Source: Corvus cornix cornix
Lineage: Eukaryota > Chordata > Aves > Passeriformes > Corvidae
DNA: 64,000 nucleotides
NCBI RefSeq assembly: GCF_000738735.6
Contig: NC_046333.1
Span: 16,048,907-16,112,906 of the forward strand
Direction: 5' to 3'
Shown here: positions 27,501 through 41,404 of the stretch, one piece after another
Position numbering within the stretch: the stretch's first letter is position 1
Layout: each line of letters opens with the position of its first letter
Made by a program: the position numbers and the translations under genes
The notes under the pieces: generated by a model
Told to the model about the DNA's origin: nothing
Seen by the model: only the letters and a program-made list of their open reading frames with translations
Databases searched by the model: none

Positions 27501-29999
27501 GAAAAAGCGGGAGAAAGGAGTGACAATAGTTTCCTTGCAACACATGAGACCACCCTCCCTGGATCACCTTGACTGACAGTGTTGGGATGTGAGCAAGGGC
27601 TCTCCTCTTCCTCTGTCTCACCAACTGTGACAGCCATTACATGCTCATGGAGAGCATTAAGAGAAAACTGCAATGACCAGGGACGTGCTCAAGAAGCTGA
27701 AGGAGCTGAGCTTGCTCTGAGGCTGATAAAAGTCTCCCCACAGGGTCACTGATGAAGGATTGCTCTGCCCGTACTTGGGGAGAAAGCCAGAATGTCTTTT
27801 CCAATACTGAAATAAAGCAGTCCCCTTTCAGACCAGTCAGGAAAGTAATTGTTCATTTCTCAGGTTGAGCCACACATATGCGATCTCTTTGTTAACTAGC
27901 TTTCTAAATTTTTGCACCTTGGCTCTTCCAGTTGCAGCCTGTGTGATTGCCAGCCCCGAGCACCAGCCAGGAAACCCCAGCCCCGGACCAGAAGGGGCAG
28001 AGGCAGCACGGCTCTTACAGCACAGATATGGCTATAGATGGGCCACTGGCTACAGCCACTGGGGAAGCAAGGGGGGGAAAAAGTCCATGCTTCCCAAATA
28101 CAACTTCTAAAATTCAATGCAGGTCTTCTGGCTATAGAGCATGCAGAGACCTTAATTCTAAGAGAAGAGCAGTGTGTGGAAAAGGAAGGGAGCCTTGGTG
28201 GCTACTGCTGGCAAAGGCAAAGGTGAGATGGATGAGCAGAAAACCACTTTTTCTTACAGAATAACTATCAGCCTCAATGTCATCATGTTTTAGGTAAACA
28301 TGCAGAAAGCCCAGAAGCGCAAAAGAACAGCGTAACTAGTTCAGATAGAAGGGAATTGTGGCAAGCTAAGACCAAAGCCAGATCTTTTTGTGGTATTGAA
28401 ATAACTTTGCTAGTTCCTTGAACACCACCCTTCAGAGTGGAGGAGTTGGAGCATGGTGTGGGGGAGACTGGATAACAGATGTCTTACAGATACCTGTCCC
28501 TCTTCTGCATGGTCAGATCTGCAAACTAGGATCTGGAAGTGTTGTTTAGGTAACCAAAACTCTGGTTGCCATCTAACTTACAGCTTCCAAAGTCACCATA
28601 TATCTGCGTAGTTTTGATATAAAACACCACCATGAGAGCAAAACAATATTTTATACTGGTTTGTACAGGCATAAGGGCTTCATTGACTTAGGCTGAGAAG
28701 AAATGAAGGGTGAGAAGCCCTTCTCCCATATCATTATCTGTGCGTTGAGAGTTCTGGACTAGAGGAAGGCAAACAGCATTGCTCAATTCATTTCCATTAG
28801 AAATTGAATGGGCTTCCACATTCCTGGACAGCACATGACAGGAGGTATTGGCTCATAAGGAGCTATTTTGCAATTTAACCATGACTGGCTGAAGGACTTG
28901 GAAATAAGAAGTGTTTTTACACATGGACACTATTGAAACGTGAGCCTTAAAGCTTGTCCAGCCAAAGGCTGGGATTCACACCTTTCTTTCTGTACCTTTA
29001 TTTCTTGGTCCTGCCAAGGGTGGGTATTATCTGTCTGATAGCTTTAAGACTAGAGAAGGCCTTGGCTGAGCTGCGGGAATCTGTCTGAAAGCGAATCATA
29101 ATATCAGGGTTAAGAAACAGGCAACTTTTGTTGCTGGTGCTGTTTTCCTCAAGAGGTGTCTCACTGTTGCGTGCTGAGCATCCCAGGCCAGTGGCTTAGG
29201 TACCAGGCTGCTAGACAACATATTAAGGAGTGGCAGAAGGGGCCAAAAATAACTTTTCTGCATGGCGCTTCCTCTTAACACAATGTGTGACTGGTTCCTG
29301 TCTTCTGTGACCACAAAAGGTACTGCTCAGATTCCTAGCATCTACTACTTTAGGGAGATCTAAAAATGTCTTTCGCAGGAGGAAAAGATGGTTATTTCAC
29401 ATTCTATGTGGAAACAGAAAAAATGAGCCTGCAAGATCTCTGATCCAGAACACCAGTTTTGAGGCTGTTCACCTACGTTGAGAAAGACACATTTTGGAGT
29501 CCCTGTTCTTTGTCAAATGAAAGGTTTTGAAGTCTTTGCCTCCTTCTACTGAGCAAGAGAATAGTTGTTTGCTGGCTAGTGCCTCTTGTGAACAGCTCCA
29601 CAGACACCCAGCTTGCAACTTAGCAGTTCAGTTTTAATCTTTACTCTGGCTAATCCTTACACAAAGCAGAACAGCTTTAACTGCAGATGATGAGCATCAG
29701 AGAGAGAGTGAACCCCAGCATTTCTGGCAGCCAAGAACTTGTTTGGGATTTGCCACACAGATGAGTAATTTGAGTTTTCCTCCTCCATATGTTTAACAAC
29801 TATTATGGCCTGCTGGGCTTCTCTGAAATACAGCTGCCTGCCTCTGACCAGGAATTTTGTCATGGCTCTGAGAAAATACCCCATGCAGTCAGTATTTTCC
29901 TCTTGCTTTGTCCCAGGGCTGCTGCTCTGGGCTAGCGCTGTTAGCACGTCAGGACTCGGTAGCGGAGAACATTCCATTCCTGCTGTCCTTGTCAGGACC
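21571..29999. other. Intergenic, no gene recognised
   Basis: GC-richer patches occur near 23300-23560 and 27950-28100, without convincing exons. The longest frame (169 codons, 24670-25179, plus) shows no recognisable domain or splice context. A G-rich patch lies at 26760-26777. Confidence 0.55.
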
Positions 30000-32900
30000 A
30001 CAAAACTGGAATGATAATTTTAAAAATTGCTTTGGCTCAGACTTGGAGTTTCAATAATTCTTGAATTTTCAGCAAACCAAGAACCTGCACTGATTGAATG
30101 GGTCGTCTTGTTTCCCAGTGTGTTTTTTTTAAAATAGCGCCATTGAGACATAGCAATAGCAATGGAAACACAGATCCATTCACCTTTCACAGCACATGGG
30201 ATGGCATCTCTCCTGCAGCAGCCTCCAGAGCTGAAGCCAGGAGGTTTGTATGAGGAGGGGAGGTGGGATTTTACATCGCTATGACTAATGAAGAACATGG
30301 TTTCCAGCCAAAGCAGGTTTGTGTGCAGCACACCCTAGCCATGCACCATAGGACCCATGGGGGTAGAGCACTTCCAGAATCCCCTCTCCTTGGATTTGAC
30401 ATATGTCATTACATATCTGTTGGAGGAGGAAGAAGTTGGGTTTGCCATTCCCACACTCTTTGATTGTTGTTTGGTGGGACAAAGCAGCACACCAGCTGAC
30501 AAACCTCAGATGTTCTCAGTTCCCTCTGCATGAAATTTACCATGGAAAGGTTAAAAATTATCTCACCAGTTCATATTGCTAATTCTTTTGGGTTGACAAA
30601 AATTGCTGTGCTGCTATTTCTCTCTGGATTTTTTCTTCTTTTGGGCAAATAGATGAGATCTGGGGTGGGAAATCCCTCAGCCTACTGCTTATGAGTCTAC
30701 ACACTAGGCTGGGGTAAAATTTGGAGGACAAGCAATGGGAAAGACCATCTCCAGTGATACACATTAAGGGAAGAGTGGATACATGTGACAGAAGGCATAT
30801 TTTCTGTTGTCATTTTCTTTCTGAGCCTATACTCAGTGCAACTATACTCAGAGGCTTATACTAAGCCATGTTTGAGGGGAGGGAAATAAAGCAAAAGGAT
30901 CCTCCATCTCCTTGGGGTTGGAGACAGCTTGGGTTTTCTGTGGGGTGACTGGGGCAGCATTCAAAAGGTCTTGTGGACTTTGCATGCTCAACTTCTTCAG
31001 CATACTAACTTGCGTCCACTGGCTAGTCTTTATGAAGCATTTAATTCTGTAGTTTTAGAGCTGTTGAAAAAGCAAAGGGAAGATTTATAACAACATTTGC
31101 TAACTCTAGGCCAACTGGTTTGGCACAGGAAAGAACTATGTTTTTCAGAACAGCTTTTCAACATTCCACTGTTAGCTAAAATGTATGAAAATTACAGTTT
31201 TTAAATGACCAGATGTTTTTGCCGAGAAAGAAATAGATTGCCTGAAAGGGGAAGATGAGGCCTGAACTCGGGCTCCTATGCTACTACTGTCAACTTTTCA
31301 GCTAATGGATGACCTACTACCATCTAAAACTACTAAATTTGTATGATTAATGCTGCTAAATTGCAGCCACAGTATATTTATAATTTTCTCTGTCAGCTTG
31401 ATACCATTTGTGCAGCATCACTATAAAAGGTGAAGGAGAGAAAAGGAGATTAATATGGTGTCCTTGTACAGAACAATATGGCATAGCTCTCCTCAAAGCA
31501 GAAGCTTTCAAGTGAATTAAACTAATGGTTTCATCTGTTTCGTTTCCAGCTCTATTTTTTTAAAATCAAGAACAGCAGATCCTTTCCATGTTGTCTGCTT
31601 CTCTAGACAGAAACTGAGACCAGAAATGTTCTTGCTTTTGGCTTCAAATTGCTCAGTACAGCATGATCATCCAGCACTTTATTCATGTGACTTATCAAGA
31701 GCATGGGGATCTTATTTTAGCCACCCATTATAGTCTAATTGGACTGGCCTGTGTTAAAAATCTGTGCTGGATTGATGGCATTCTTCAAATGCTTTTCTTA
31801 TTGCTCTGTTGGGCTGTTACCAGTCAAACGAGATTAAGAACAAAGAGAAGATGTGATGGTCTTGGGTTGCAATCCTCCTCCTTACTTTATAGCCACTCTT
31901 GAAGGTGTCCAAATGAAATCCCGTAATAGACAAGCTCTTTTTGCCTCTTCTCCTTCAAAGCAGACACTTGTTAAGGGGGGAATTAAATGAAGCTGAAGAT
32001 GGTGGAGGAATTATTGAAACTACAATTACGGCTGTGCAATGTCATTCTCCAGTGGAAAGGAGCCAGTTCCTTTGCAAGGCCCAGCTGGCTGTCTCCACTC
32101 CCAAATACCAGGAGTTCTTGTGTTGCCACCACTGCACTATGGGTGGGAGCAGGAGCACCCTGAACTCCCTCACCAACCCCACAAGGTGCAGCTCAGCCCT
32201 TGGCAGGAGAAGCCAGGGGCAGTCAGCACCATGGGGATCAAGCCCAGAAAGTCTGCTTCTGCTCCTAAAAAGGCATCATCATCTGGCTCTGCTTCTCTTC
32301 TAAGAGAGTTGACAAAAAAGCTACTTAAAAATCTGTTTAAAATTACATATTCTCTGCTAGAGGGTTTGCTAAGCTCATTATAGAAGTGGAATGAAATTCC
32401 ACAGCACGCTTAGCATTTTTCTTGTTCTTATTTTCTGAGCTTTACCAGCCTAATAGAGAATGACTGATCCTACTGGTGATATGAGAGAGACACAGTGGAG
32501 GAATTGCAGCAGGCTGAGCACCATAGCAATACTGTGACTACCAGTTTGGCTACTTCATTGTGCAGGCTGATCCAAGGAGGGATTAAGAGGATTTTGTTTT
32601 CCATTTTTTAAGTTGAATGGGCTGGGATGAAAGCCTTTTACTGCATTTCTGAACAAGTCAGGATATTTAGAAAAGCAGTAACAATGGACTGCACCAGACT
32701 TGGACTTTGAGCAATATGAAATCATTTTCCATAGGAGACTGACTGTATGAAACCACCCAGCTTCCCTGCCTTTGATCCTTTAGTGGTCACTGATGACCTC
32801 TCATCTTTCTCTGTTCCTTAAAGCCTTCTGCAAGGAGCCACCCTGCCACTCTCTGGCAAGTAATGGGAAGAACGCAGGCCTGGAACATCTGATTGCCAGG

Positions 32901-33030
32901 ATGTATTAAAGTCTGAGGGGTATGTGGTGGTACAGATCAAATACGAATCAACCATAAGCCATGGCTTAAATTTAGGTTGACCTTCACCTTCTGACAGGTT
33001 TGAAAATTATTGTTCGTTTTTCATTTATTC

Positions 33031-33066
33031 CTCCACCTCCACCCCCGCCCCCCCCTCCCCACCCCT
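33031..33066. repeat. C-rich low-complexity tract
   Basis: The tract is almost pure C with scattered T, A and one G. The complementary strand is G-rich. Confidence 0.8.
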
Positions 33067-34424
33067 GATATCTAATTAAGGACAGAAGCAAAGGGAACAA
33101 CTAATTGTTATCACCAGTTTGGATTTCCAGACTAAGAAACGTCAGTTCAGGGAAATGTTGTCCAAATGTTTTGCTAAACTGACCCACAGCCAGGAATTTT
33201 CAACACTGCACTCATTGCTGATCTGTATGCATCAAATCACGCACATTTTTCTCTTTTAGCACCTACCACTTGTGCCTGAGGACTGTTCAGGTCTTGACCA
33301 AAGCTTCTGCCATAGAGGCAGGACTTCTCTTTTCTACTAGCACAGAGAGTGCAGGCGAGGAGGGAGTAAGCCTCATGTTTAATGACCTTGTTGTGGATTG
33401 CTGACTTTTAGTCCCTGCCACCACAGCCAGCTGCAGACTTTGTTGACACTTTTGCAAAAAAGTGCAAAAAACCAAGGCCTGAGTACCTCAAATATATTAG
33501 CCTTTTTGACCCTTTGAAGGCTACTGCTATTTAGATAACTTCACCCATATATCTGCTGCTTGATATGTACTTGTTCTGTGCGATTAAGGGCTTTGCAGTT
33601 ACCTCAATAAATTGGGCATAGTTTTACAAAAACTATTACCAAGGCTGTGCAAATGGCTAAGCAAGTGCTCAATTCAGCAGATTGTAAAGGAAAAAGGAGC
33701 CCCTTGATTTGGAGCAAGCAAAATAGTACAAAATGATTAAACATCTACTGCAGCTCTTTGCACGGCAGCGTGGGCACATATGGAAGCAAAGGTTCATCAA
33801 CTGGATCCCAGAGGGGAGGAAAAGGAGGGCTTGTCTTCTTCCCTCCCTCCCCCTGTCTGTAGCCCAGCAGTTATCTCAGCTGGCTTATGTTATAAATGAC
33901 CCAACTTCAAACTTTGCCTGTCTGATTTGGAGGGCTCCAGAGGCTTACCCCAACTTTTAGCTTCTTTCACAAGGAATACCAGACATCCACACCAAGCAAT
34001 TATTTTATATAGTTTCCCTTTAGGTCATCTTGCAGCAGGAGGCCCACCCTGGGAATCACTCCAGTCCTAGCACATGGGGACTCTCAACAGGCCAACACAC
34101 TGAAGGACTGTTTCTGCTTTAGGCACTAGCAGCAGCAACCTGAGCCAATAAATCTTCTATCCTTTACAAATGAAAAATCGACCAGAAAAACCCATACGAA
34201 ATCTTATCTCAAAGTAGGTCACCACTAGGTTGATTATCAGATGTATTAAAGCCCATTTTTGTGCTTAATTCTACTCATCAGAAATCTGCCAGATTAAAAA
34301 ATAGTGGAAAGTTCTTTTTCAATATGTAGATGGGAGAAGTGTCAGAAAGACAACAGATACTCCCAGCAATCACATGTAATAATTTGGAAGCACATTACAC
34401 CTCTAAATGAAGCATGTCTGTTAG

Positions 34425-35140
34425 TGTTCACACACATCACAGTGTCTGAGTTTATGTTTAAAGACCATAAATAATTATGCAGCCGAAGTAATAAAGCACA
34501 TGCAAGCGACTAACATAGAGCCAGTATGACTACAGCAGTCCAAACTGTCAGGTATAGTTTACAACTTCACAAAACTTTGGAAACAACAACTGTGAAAACT
34601 GGCTATCCACATGTAGCAGAAATTTCTTCTACTGGCTGAGATCAAGCACAGAGCTGAATCCCATATGAGTATTTTTGTGAGTATCCACACTATAGGTATA
34701 CATGCATGTGTATGTATGCAGAAATACTAAGACCAACAAAAATATTTCTTTATTTTGACATTTTCTAAAGCTTATTTAGATGTTTCTCTAATGGATGTAA
34801 TGAATAACAAACAAAGCAATTTAAATCATTATCAGGGTAATCCACTACCATTGAAAGTTTTGAATAATATCCATAGTTTTAAAACACATTTAGCAAATTA
34901 TGACCGATACACTTAAATTCAGCCTATTGGTCAGTATATCTGGAAGATAACTTTTATTTATACTGATATCATACAAATGAATGGCAAAGGAAGACAGTAT
35001 AGTCAGATTACTCTGTGTGAATGAGATTATATTTATGAAAACACACATATATATGTTTAGTTAAAATACTATGTACAAATAAATCTCAATAAATTCTGTC
35101 AAAATCGAAATCTTTTTTAATGTATTCTTTGGAAAAAAAC
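34425..35140. promoter_or_regulatory. Candidate conserved non-coding element (low confidence)
   Basis: This repeat-free AT-rich stretch is dense in short transcription-factor-like words such as ATAAATAATTATGC, ATTTAAATCATTATC and TTATTTATACTGATA. If the interval is RAB18-MKX intergenic, a distal element of the homeobox gene MKX is a plausible role. That is inference; sequence conservation was not tested. Confidence 0.2.
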
Positions 35141-37170
35141 ATACAAACTTCAGCTGTGAGCTTGATCTCAGCCAATGGAAGAGATTTGTCTATACTCCCA
35201 AGTAGACATTTTCACAGTTCTCATTTCCAAACTTCTGCAAAGTAATAAATGATATCTGACAATTACTACTCACTTGCTGCATTTCAAAATTGCTTTGTTC
35301 AGAAATCAAATTAAGCTTGTGAAGTGGCAGTAACTGTACTTTGTCATTATTTCAGATTACAATTTTTGTGTAGGGCATTTCTATTTGAATGGTTTGAGTT
35401 ATCGCTGTTTTTTAATTGTTCATGTGATAAGTAAAATCAACCAGATTCACAACTGACTTTGATTCCGTTGAAGACAGAAGAGCTTCCTCCCCCAGCCAGT
35501 TGAAGGCTCAGGATATTTCTGAGCATCAAGTAAATTGTAAACTTAGAGGTAATTCCCTAACATTTTATTGGTTTGATTCTGTAAAACATGCAATAATTAT
35601 GCCCATTCTCAGTATTCATTTTAACACTTTAGAGTATTTTTAAACACATATATTTCTGTTTGTCAGTTTCAGTTTCCCTTGTTTAGTACCTGAAATCCTC
35701 GGCTGAGATTTTGAGGGGAAAGAGTCAATTCCCATCAGCTAGAGTGTTCTTTTTTTCTAACCAAAGGACAAAATCCCCATCCCTCTCAAACCACTGAAGG
35801 TTCAGGTTCTAGGCCAAAATCTGACAAGCAAGGTGTTTGATGTTAATCATTTTCTCTTGGGTCTCTCTGTTGATCTGTTTCTGTGGGAGACAGGGGGACC
35901 ATCATAAATCAGCGGTTTGCCTGGTGCTGTCCAAGGTAATGGCATCCTGCCATGCTCGGCTGCACCCAGGGTTGCTCCACGACACACAACTCAACACAAC
36001 TGGGTGCTGCACTGCTCACACAGCCAGGGACAGCACTGCTTCATCAGCACTGCTTCCATGTTCTTTGGACTTGAGTAGCAAAGTCATGACCAGAATCTCT
36101 TCCTCAGTTCTAAAGGCAAGACAACACGCATAGATCCAAGTACCAGCTTTTCAACTTCTGTGAATCTTAACAGGCCCCCTCAAAAAAAATTCAAACCAAG
36201 CAAAGGTTAATATCTGTGTTTGAAGAGGCTGTGAAATTTTGGCAAATGTCTAATCACAGTAATTCAAAATGCATCATACATTATTTTAAGCTTCTTTAAA
36301 CTTCCCAGAAACATGTCTCTTTGCTGTCTCAGTAAATCTGGTAAAGTCAAAATTGCAGGGACACAAAAGTTGCATTCTTAACAGAGACTGCGTGCAACCA
36401 CAGAGATCTACTTGGCAGGAAGGGAGAAAGAGAGATCTGTGTGTATGCTTGCATACACCTTCACTGTTTCAGGCAATGTATAATAATTTCCCTTGTGAAT
36501 AGCTATAAAGTTATTGTAGCATTAAAGCTGGATAGACCTACAGTAATGGTATTTCCTGACATTTCCAAATGTTAAAAGGTCAACAAAAACAGTACGTATG
36601 GAAACAATCTCTTGTCATTACATTCTATAGCATGAATTAAATAAACATTTCCTCTTTTTTCTCCCTTCTCCTGTCATTCAATGTAGAAATCTACACTACG
36701 CCATGAAAATAGCATGAAGGCAGTAAGAGTTTTAATTAAAGAAGAATTCAATAAAAGCAATCTATTCAGTTTCAGTCAGATCCACTTTTTCTTCACTTAC
36801 TAAAAGGTGATGAAATTACAGCAGTAACCACTGACTTAAACATGAATCTGTCCAGAGAAACTCTTCCTCAAAAGGAAACTTCTAGTAGCAAGAGCCACCC
36901 ATCCCTAACCAGTACACAGACTGTTAACACACTGTGTTAACTGCCTTTGCTTTACACATTGTGCAAGAGCAGAGGTCCCAGTGAAGCATTAAAGTTCAGA
37001 CACTTCCTTGTACACACTGACAAGTCCATCAACAATAACTTTTCAACTGCTTTTGAATCAGGATCCAGTAGGGTCCAGCTGCTCCTAACATCAGCCTTAA
37101 TCTCGATAGGTCACACATTAATAGACAGCTCAACATTGGGATGGTCAGCATAGATGGGCAATGACCATAA

Positions 37171-37705
37171 AAATCATAGAATCATTTAGACTGGAAAAGA
37201 CTTCCAAGACCATCAAGTCCAACCGATGACCGAACACCATGTCAACTAAACCAAAGCACTGAGGGCCACATCCATAATTCTTAAACACCTCCAAGCATGG
37301 TGACTCTACCACTTCCCTGGGCAGTCCACTCCAATGCTTAACCCTCCTTTCAGTGAAGAAATTCTTCCTGAACTTTCCCTGGCACAACATGAGGCCATGT
37401 TCTCTTGTCCTGTCACTGGCTGCCTGGGGGAAGAGGCTGACCCCCACTTGCCTACGATCTCCTTTCATGCAGCTGTAGAGAGTGAGAAGGTCTTCCCTGA
37501 GCCTCCTTTTCTCCAGGCTAAACACCCCCAGCTCTCTCAGCTGTTCCTCATACGACTCACTCTCCAAACCCTTCACCATCTCTGTTGCCCTTCTCTGGAC
37601 ATGCTCCAGCACCCCAATGCCTTTCTTGTGGTGAGGGGCCCAGAACTGGAGACAGGACTCAAGCTGAGGCCTCAGCAGTGCTGAACACAGAGGGAGCAAT
37701 GTCAC
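37171..37705 (-). mobile_element. CR1 fragment with C-terminal part of the pol frame
   Basis: On the minus strand one frame stays open for the C-terminal part of the CR1 polyprotein: LCSALLRPQLESCLQFWAPH, VLEHVQRRATEMVKGLE, LGVFSLEKRRLREDLLTLY, KNFFTERRVKHWSGLPREVV and VESPCLEVFKN. It ends in the 3' tail (AAATCATAGAATCATTTAG on the plus strand at 37171). The copy is 5'-truncated near 37705, losing the endonuclease and most of the reverse transcriptase. The long open frame suggests it is younger than the 8-9 kb copy. Confidence 0.95.
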
Positions 37706-38986
37706 AGCCTGACTATCTGGTCCAGGAGAGAAATGCAGCTATTTTTGCAGCATGGATCTGAGACACCAGCTCTGCACAGAGAGCAGAGGTTGCCCTTTCT
37801 TAATAGCTTCTTGTATTGCCAGACAGCATGAAAAATGTCTTCAGTGTGTTAAGCTGTAAATGTTATTTCATGTAAAATCTTGGTGGACACAATGATGATC
37901 TGCCAGAGCATGACTGGACTAAAACAGCAAAGCTGTGTCTTATCTGACCTGATATTGTAGTCCTCAGTCATCTGGTAGGCTGGAACAAGAACAACTAAAA
38001 GACAGGTTCCATGAAGAGCTGTAAATAAACTTTGAACCAGACTGTTGGCAGCAATGCTTACCATAAAAGCAATAACACTCTGAAGTTCCCTTATGCTGGG
38101 TATAAACAGAACCCTTCTGGATGATGAGACTGAAAGGCTCTGAACAGAAGACAAGCACTGCAGTGCAAGAGGAGTGGGGATGTGTATTGACTAGGGAGAA
38201 TGAGAGACTGACCTGGTAAAACACCCTGGAGACTGCTGTATTCAGGATACAGATGCAATGTGCAGCCCATGTGAAGAACTACAATAGCAAGAAAGGCTGA
38301 GGTAGAAAATACTTTCATGAAAGCCCCTCACTTTGGGCCACTGGTATCACTATTTCTTGTGTTTGCTGAAGTTCAGGGTGAAAGAGCCAGCTTTCCTCTG
38401 GATCAACTACAGAAGTCACTTAGCTTCTTTATGGACCCATGTAAAGAAACCCATGTCTACCACTTCTCTATTGTTATGGACTTCCATCACCAACCATTTA
38501 ATACCCTGTTTTGGTTGTCTCTATCCCAGTTTTCCATTTTTCACTGTTGACTGACCTTAATTAATCTGAAAATGATGACAATATTCAGGCAAATACATCT
38601 GGAACATTAAGTATCTGCATTAAGTGCAGATACTAAGTCCCCTGGATGAGGAATTCACACTAGTGATTTGTGCTGCTAACCATGAGACAAGGCCCTGGGG
38701 CCATCAATCCCATGTTACAATGGCACCTGATGATAATAACCACCCATAGGAATGTGATTTCCTGACAGAGACAAAGAGGCAATAACAAATCGAACTTCTG
38801 GTCAACGAATCAGTGCTGTAACAGCCCTAAGAAAGTATGTCTGAAGGAGCAGGCAGTTCTGTCAAAGTCAGTAAGTGAGACTTGGAAATGTCTTCTGCTG
38901 TCAATTTGTTTCATTGCTGCAAATGAGTTTCCTGTGCTCTCTCTGCATCTAAATACATAAATAAAGAGATACATAAGTTGGTCTGT
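37706..38986. other. Intergenic, chance signal-peptide-like frames only
   Basis: Two short divergent frames start at a shared CATG (38316-38319) and both begin with hydrophobic segments. Neither continues into a recognisable protein. Confidence 0.5.
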
Positions 38987-39507
38987 ACCAGGGATATTCC
39001 TCACTTCACCAGTTTCCTTCTTCTGCAGAAAAAACCTGGTAAAGCACAAGTGAAGAGTTCTAAAATGGCACCACCACCTATGTGCTGTCCAAAATGTGCC
39101 CCCTCAGGCAGTACAACCACACCAATAACTTATGGTCCCCCCAAAATAACCAGCTGTGTCTTCTGGGGAATACCACATTGTTGCTCAGCTTTGATTTTGT
39201 TGCGAGGCCAGTTTACTATAGGCATTCTCAATGCTTCTGGTACAGCTCACCAACAACATCTGGAGAACAGCCTGACATACTGAAATTCTACTTTGCTCTC
39301 ATGTTTTGTGTGGATGTGGCAATAACTTCTCTTGTGGCCCTCTGCTTTCATAATTGGTGCTGCTTCTCTTGTCCCAAATCTGAAATGGGGCCTGAAAACT
39401 GTATACCTCCTAAAAAGAAGCTATTTGCCACATTGGCATTGGTACTTCTTGGCCTTCTAGACATCTTTTATCTTCAAATGATTGTCCACAGGCAGAAAAT
39501 GCATTAA
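38987..39507 (+). other. Unrecognised membrane-type open frames in two phases (possible decayed exon)
   Basis: I do not recognise a family. An acceptor-like TTCCTTCTTCTGCAG ends at 39028. After it, one frame reads KMAPPPMCCPKCAPSG followed by a hydrophobic stretch (about ITSCVFWGIPHCCSALILL), stopping at 39281. A second frame, open to 39507, carries two further hydrophobic stretches: FYFALMFCVDVAITSLVALC, followed by a Cys-rich HNWCCFSC, and LFATLALVLLGLLDIF. Together the two frames would give a small multi-pass protein with one frameshift, as in a decayed gene or retrocopy. Chance hydrophobic frames in T-rich DNA are a serious alternative. No neighbouring exon or codon bias supports it. Confidence 0.15.
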
Positions 39508-41390
39508 CCCATACAGTGATTGCACTGTGCATTGTTTCTTCTGTCACCCTCTCTGTCCAAGGGCAAATTTTTCTTCTGGAGGACAAATTACTTCTGCAAA
39601 CATCTGGAATAAGGCATTCTTACTACTTAGACTTTCAGCTGCACAGTAGCACACACCTAATCTATGTGCAGAGGATGACACTTCACCTTTTACCAGACAT
39701 GTAGCCTCACATACAAAATGGAAAAAGGAGAGTTTCTGGTAATGTAACAGTTCAGAGCATAAACTGCTGGTTAGATCTTCAAACACACCCCATACCCTCA
39801 GTTCAGAGGAAGACACATGAGGCTCTGAGGAGAGATTAGAGTCAACTTCAGGAAGTTCCATCCCAAACTTTCTTTCCAGGACCTGGACCCAGAATGAATA
39901 CAGTAGGAAAAGTCTCTCTAATAAGTCGAACTCTTTCTTCTTTCACTAAATAAACCAAACATTTTTCTAACCTGTATTGTTTCTGGCTCTGCTCACTGCT
40001 CAGCCCCTTATTACAGCTTACTCCAAAATTCCTTAATGGGTGTTTGGCAGAGTGAGTATGATCTATAGCGTGACCTTGCAATTCAGTGCACTGCTGTCAT
40101 TCTGCATAATGCACTGTAAAGCATAGCTTTTATTGGAAATGAAGCTGCATAAATAAACACTCTTACTTTAATGTGAAGTAAAACATTTTGCATTACCAAT
40201 GTGCAGATACATGTTGGGAGAAATTAGTTGCTAGAGAGCCAAAAACCAAGCAGTGATGTGCCTATATTATTTTGATCCTTTAAAAATGTAGCCAATATCT
40301 AATAATTTTTTTCAGCTTTGCAGTCTTTCATTAGGGGGAAGATTTTTTTTGCATATTATAGAGGGCTTAATGGGATTAAACCCTTCTCTGGGGGTCTTTC
40401 ATCCATATGATCTTCAACCCTCTGCTCCACCACAATGTCTATACACAGACACTGACTGCATGAAGTAAGGAAAAAACAAAGTGAATCCAGTTTTGCAAAC
40501 CTGATCAAAGATGAGTTGTGCTTTAGTTATCTAAGTGGAATCTCTTCATCTCTACCATAGTAGCTTTACTTTTCTTACATATGCTGACAGCTTGTTGAAA
40601 AAACATCTTGCTAATGCACGCACTCTAACATGCTTTAATTTTGTGCTTTTTCAGTCCATTATTAATTGACCCATCACTATTTGTTCAGAATTCAAGGCTG
40701 ACTGCCTCCAGTGCACTTAAAAAACATATGAGCAAAATTCACAGGCATCAGCTTTGCATACCATACAACACGAGAGGTGACAGTACCAATTATGTGTCTG
40801 GAAGGAGACGCTCCAGCCGGGCTACAGACAGTTAGCTAATATTATTCCAATGTGTCATTTTGAGAGGGAATAAACCTGTCATGGTCATCAGCTATGTGAA
40901 GTGCTGGGATTTTTAGGCTAACTCTGGCAGTATCATGCTGGTTGGGTTGGTTTTTCAGTAACAATACTCACAGTCATTCAGTCAAATATTTGTGCCAGAA
41001 CTTTCACCCACAGAAAATTCTGCTCCTCCTTTACAAGCACCTTGGTGCTTTGCTTAACAGGTTGTAGTGTCACACCTGGCACCCCTTGGAGAGCCAGCAA
41101 CAGGTATTCAACCTGGTCTCTGCAGCAGACCATTCCCAGGGAGGTTGTTTTCTCCAGAAAATATACCCCAAAACAAAAATAAGAGAGAAATAATGAAAAA
41201 CACAGAGCCTGAGGATAGCAAATACAGCTGCTTCCTCCTTCCTCCATTACTTCAAGGCCGTCCCTGCAATATGGGTTTCATTAATGGCTCAGAGACAACA
41301 CTGCAGAATTACAAGTTCAAGATGTTATTGGAAAAGCCACCCCATGACATTTTATATGGTTTGGGACAGGGGTGGGGAAGAGGATTTTCC

Positions 41391-41404
41391 TTTTTTTTTT
41401 TTTT
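41391..41404. repeat. Poly-T run
   Basis: Fourteen consecutive T residues. Confidence 0.85.

Larger units (their letters stand above)
30000..37170. other. Intergenic; AT-rich, candidate conserved non-coding stretches
   Basis: No gene recognised. Apart from the C-rich tract at 33.0 kb, most of 34.1-36.8 kb is smooth AT-rich DNA without repeats, of the kind that often proves conserved near developmental genes. Similar sequence lies at 31290-31520. Confidence 0.5.

Noticed and set aside
37334..37684. 116-codon plus-strand open frame
   Set aside because: It is the antisense shadow of the CR1 pol frame on the minus strand.
38091..38550. Two divergent signal-peptide-like starts (MKVFSTSAFLAIVV on minus, MKAPHFGPLVSLFLVF on plus)
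   Set aside because: Both start from the same palindromic CATG and neither continues into a recognisable secreted protein. A chemokine or guanylin reading was considered and the cysteine pattern did not fit.
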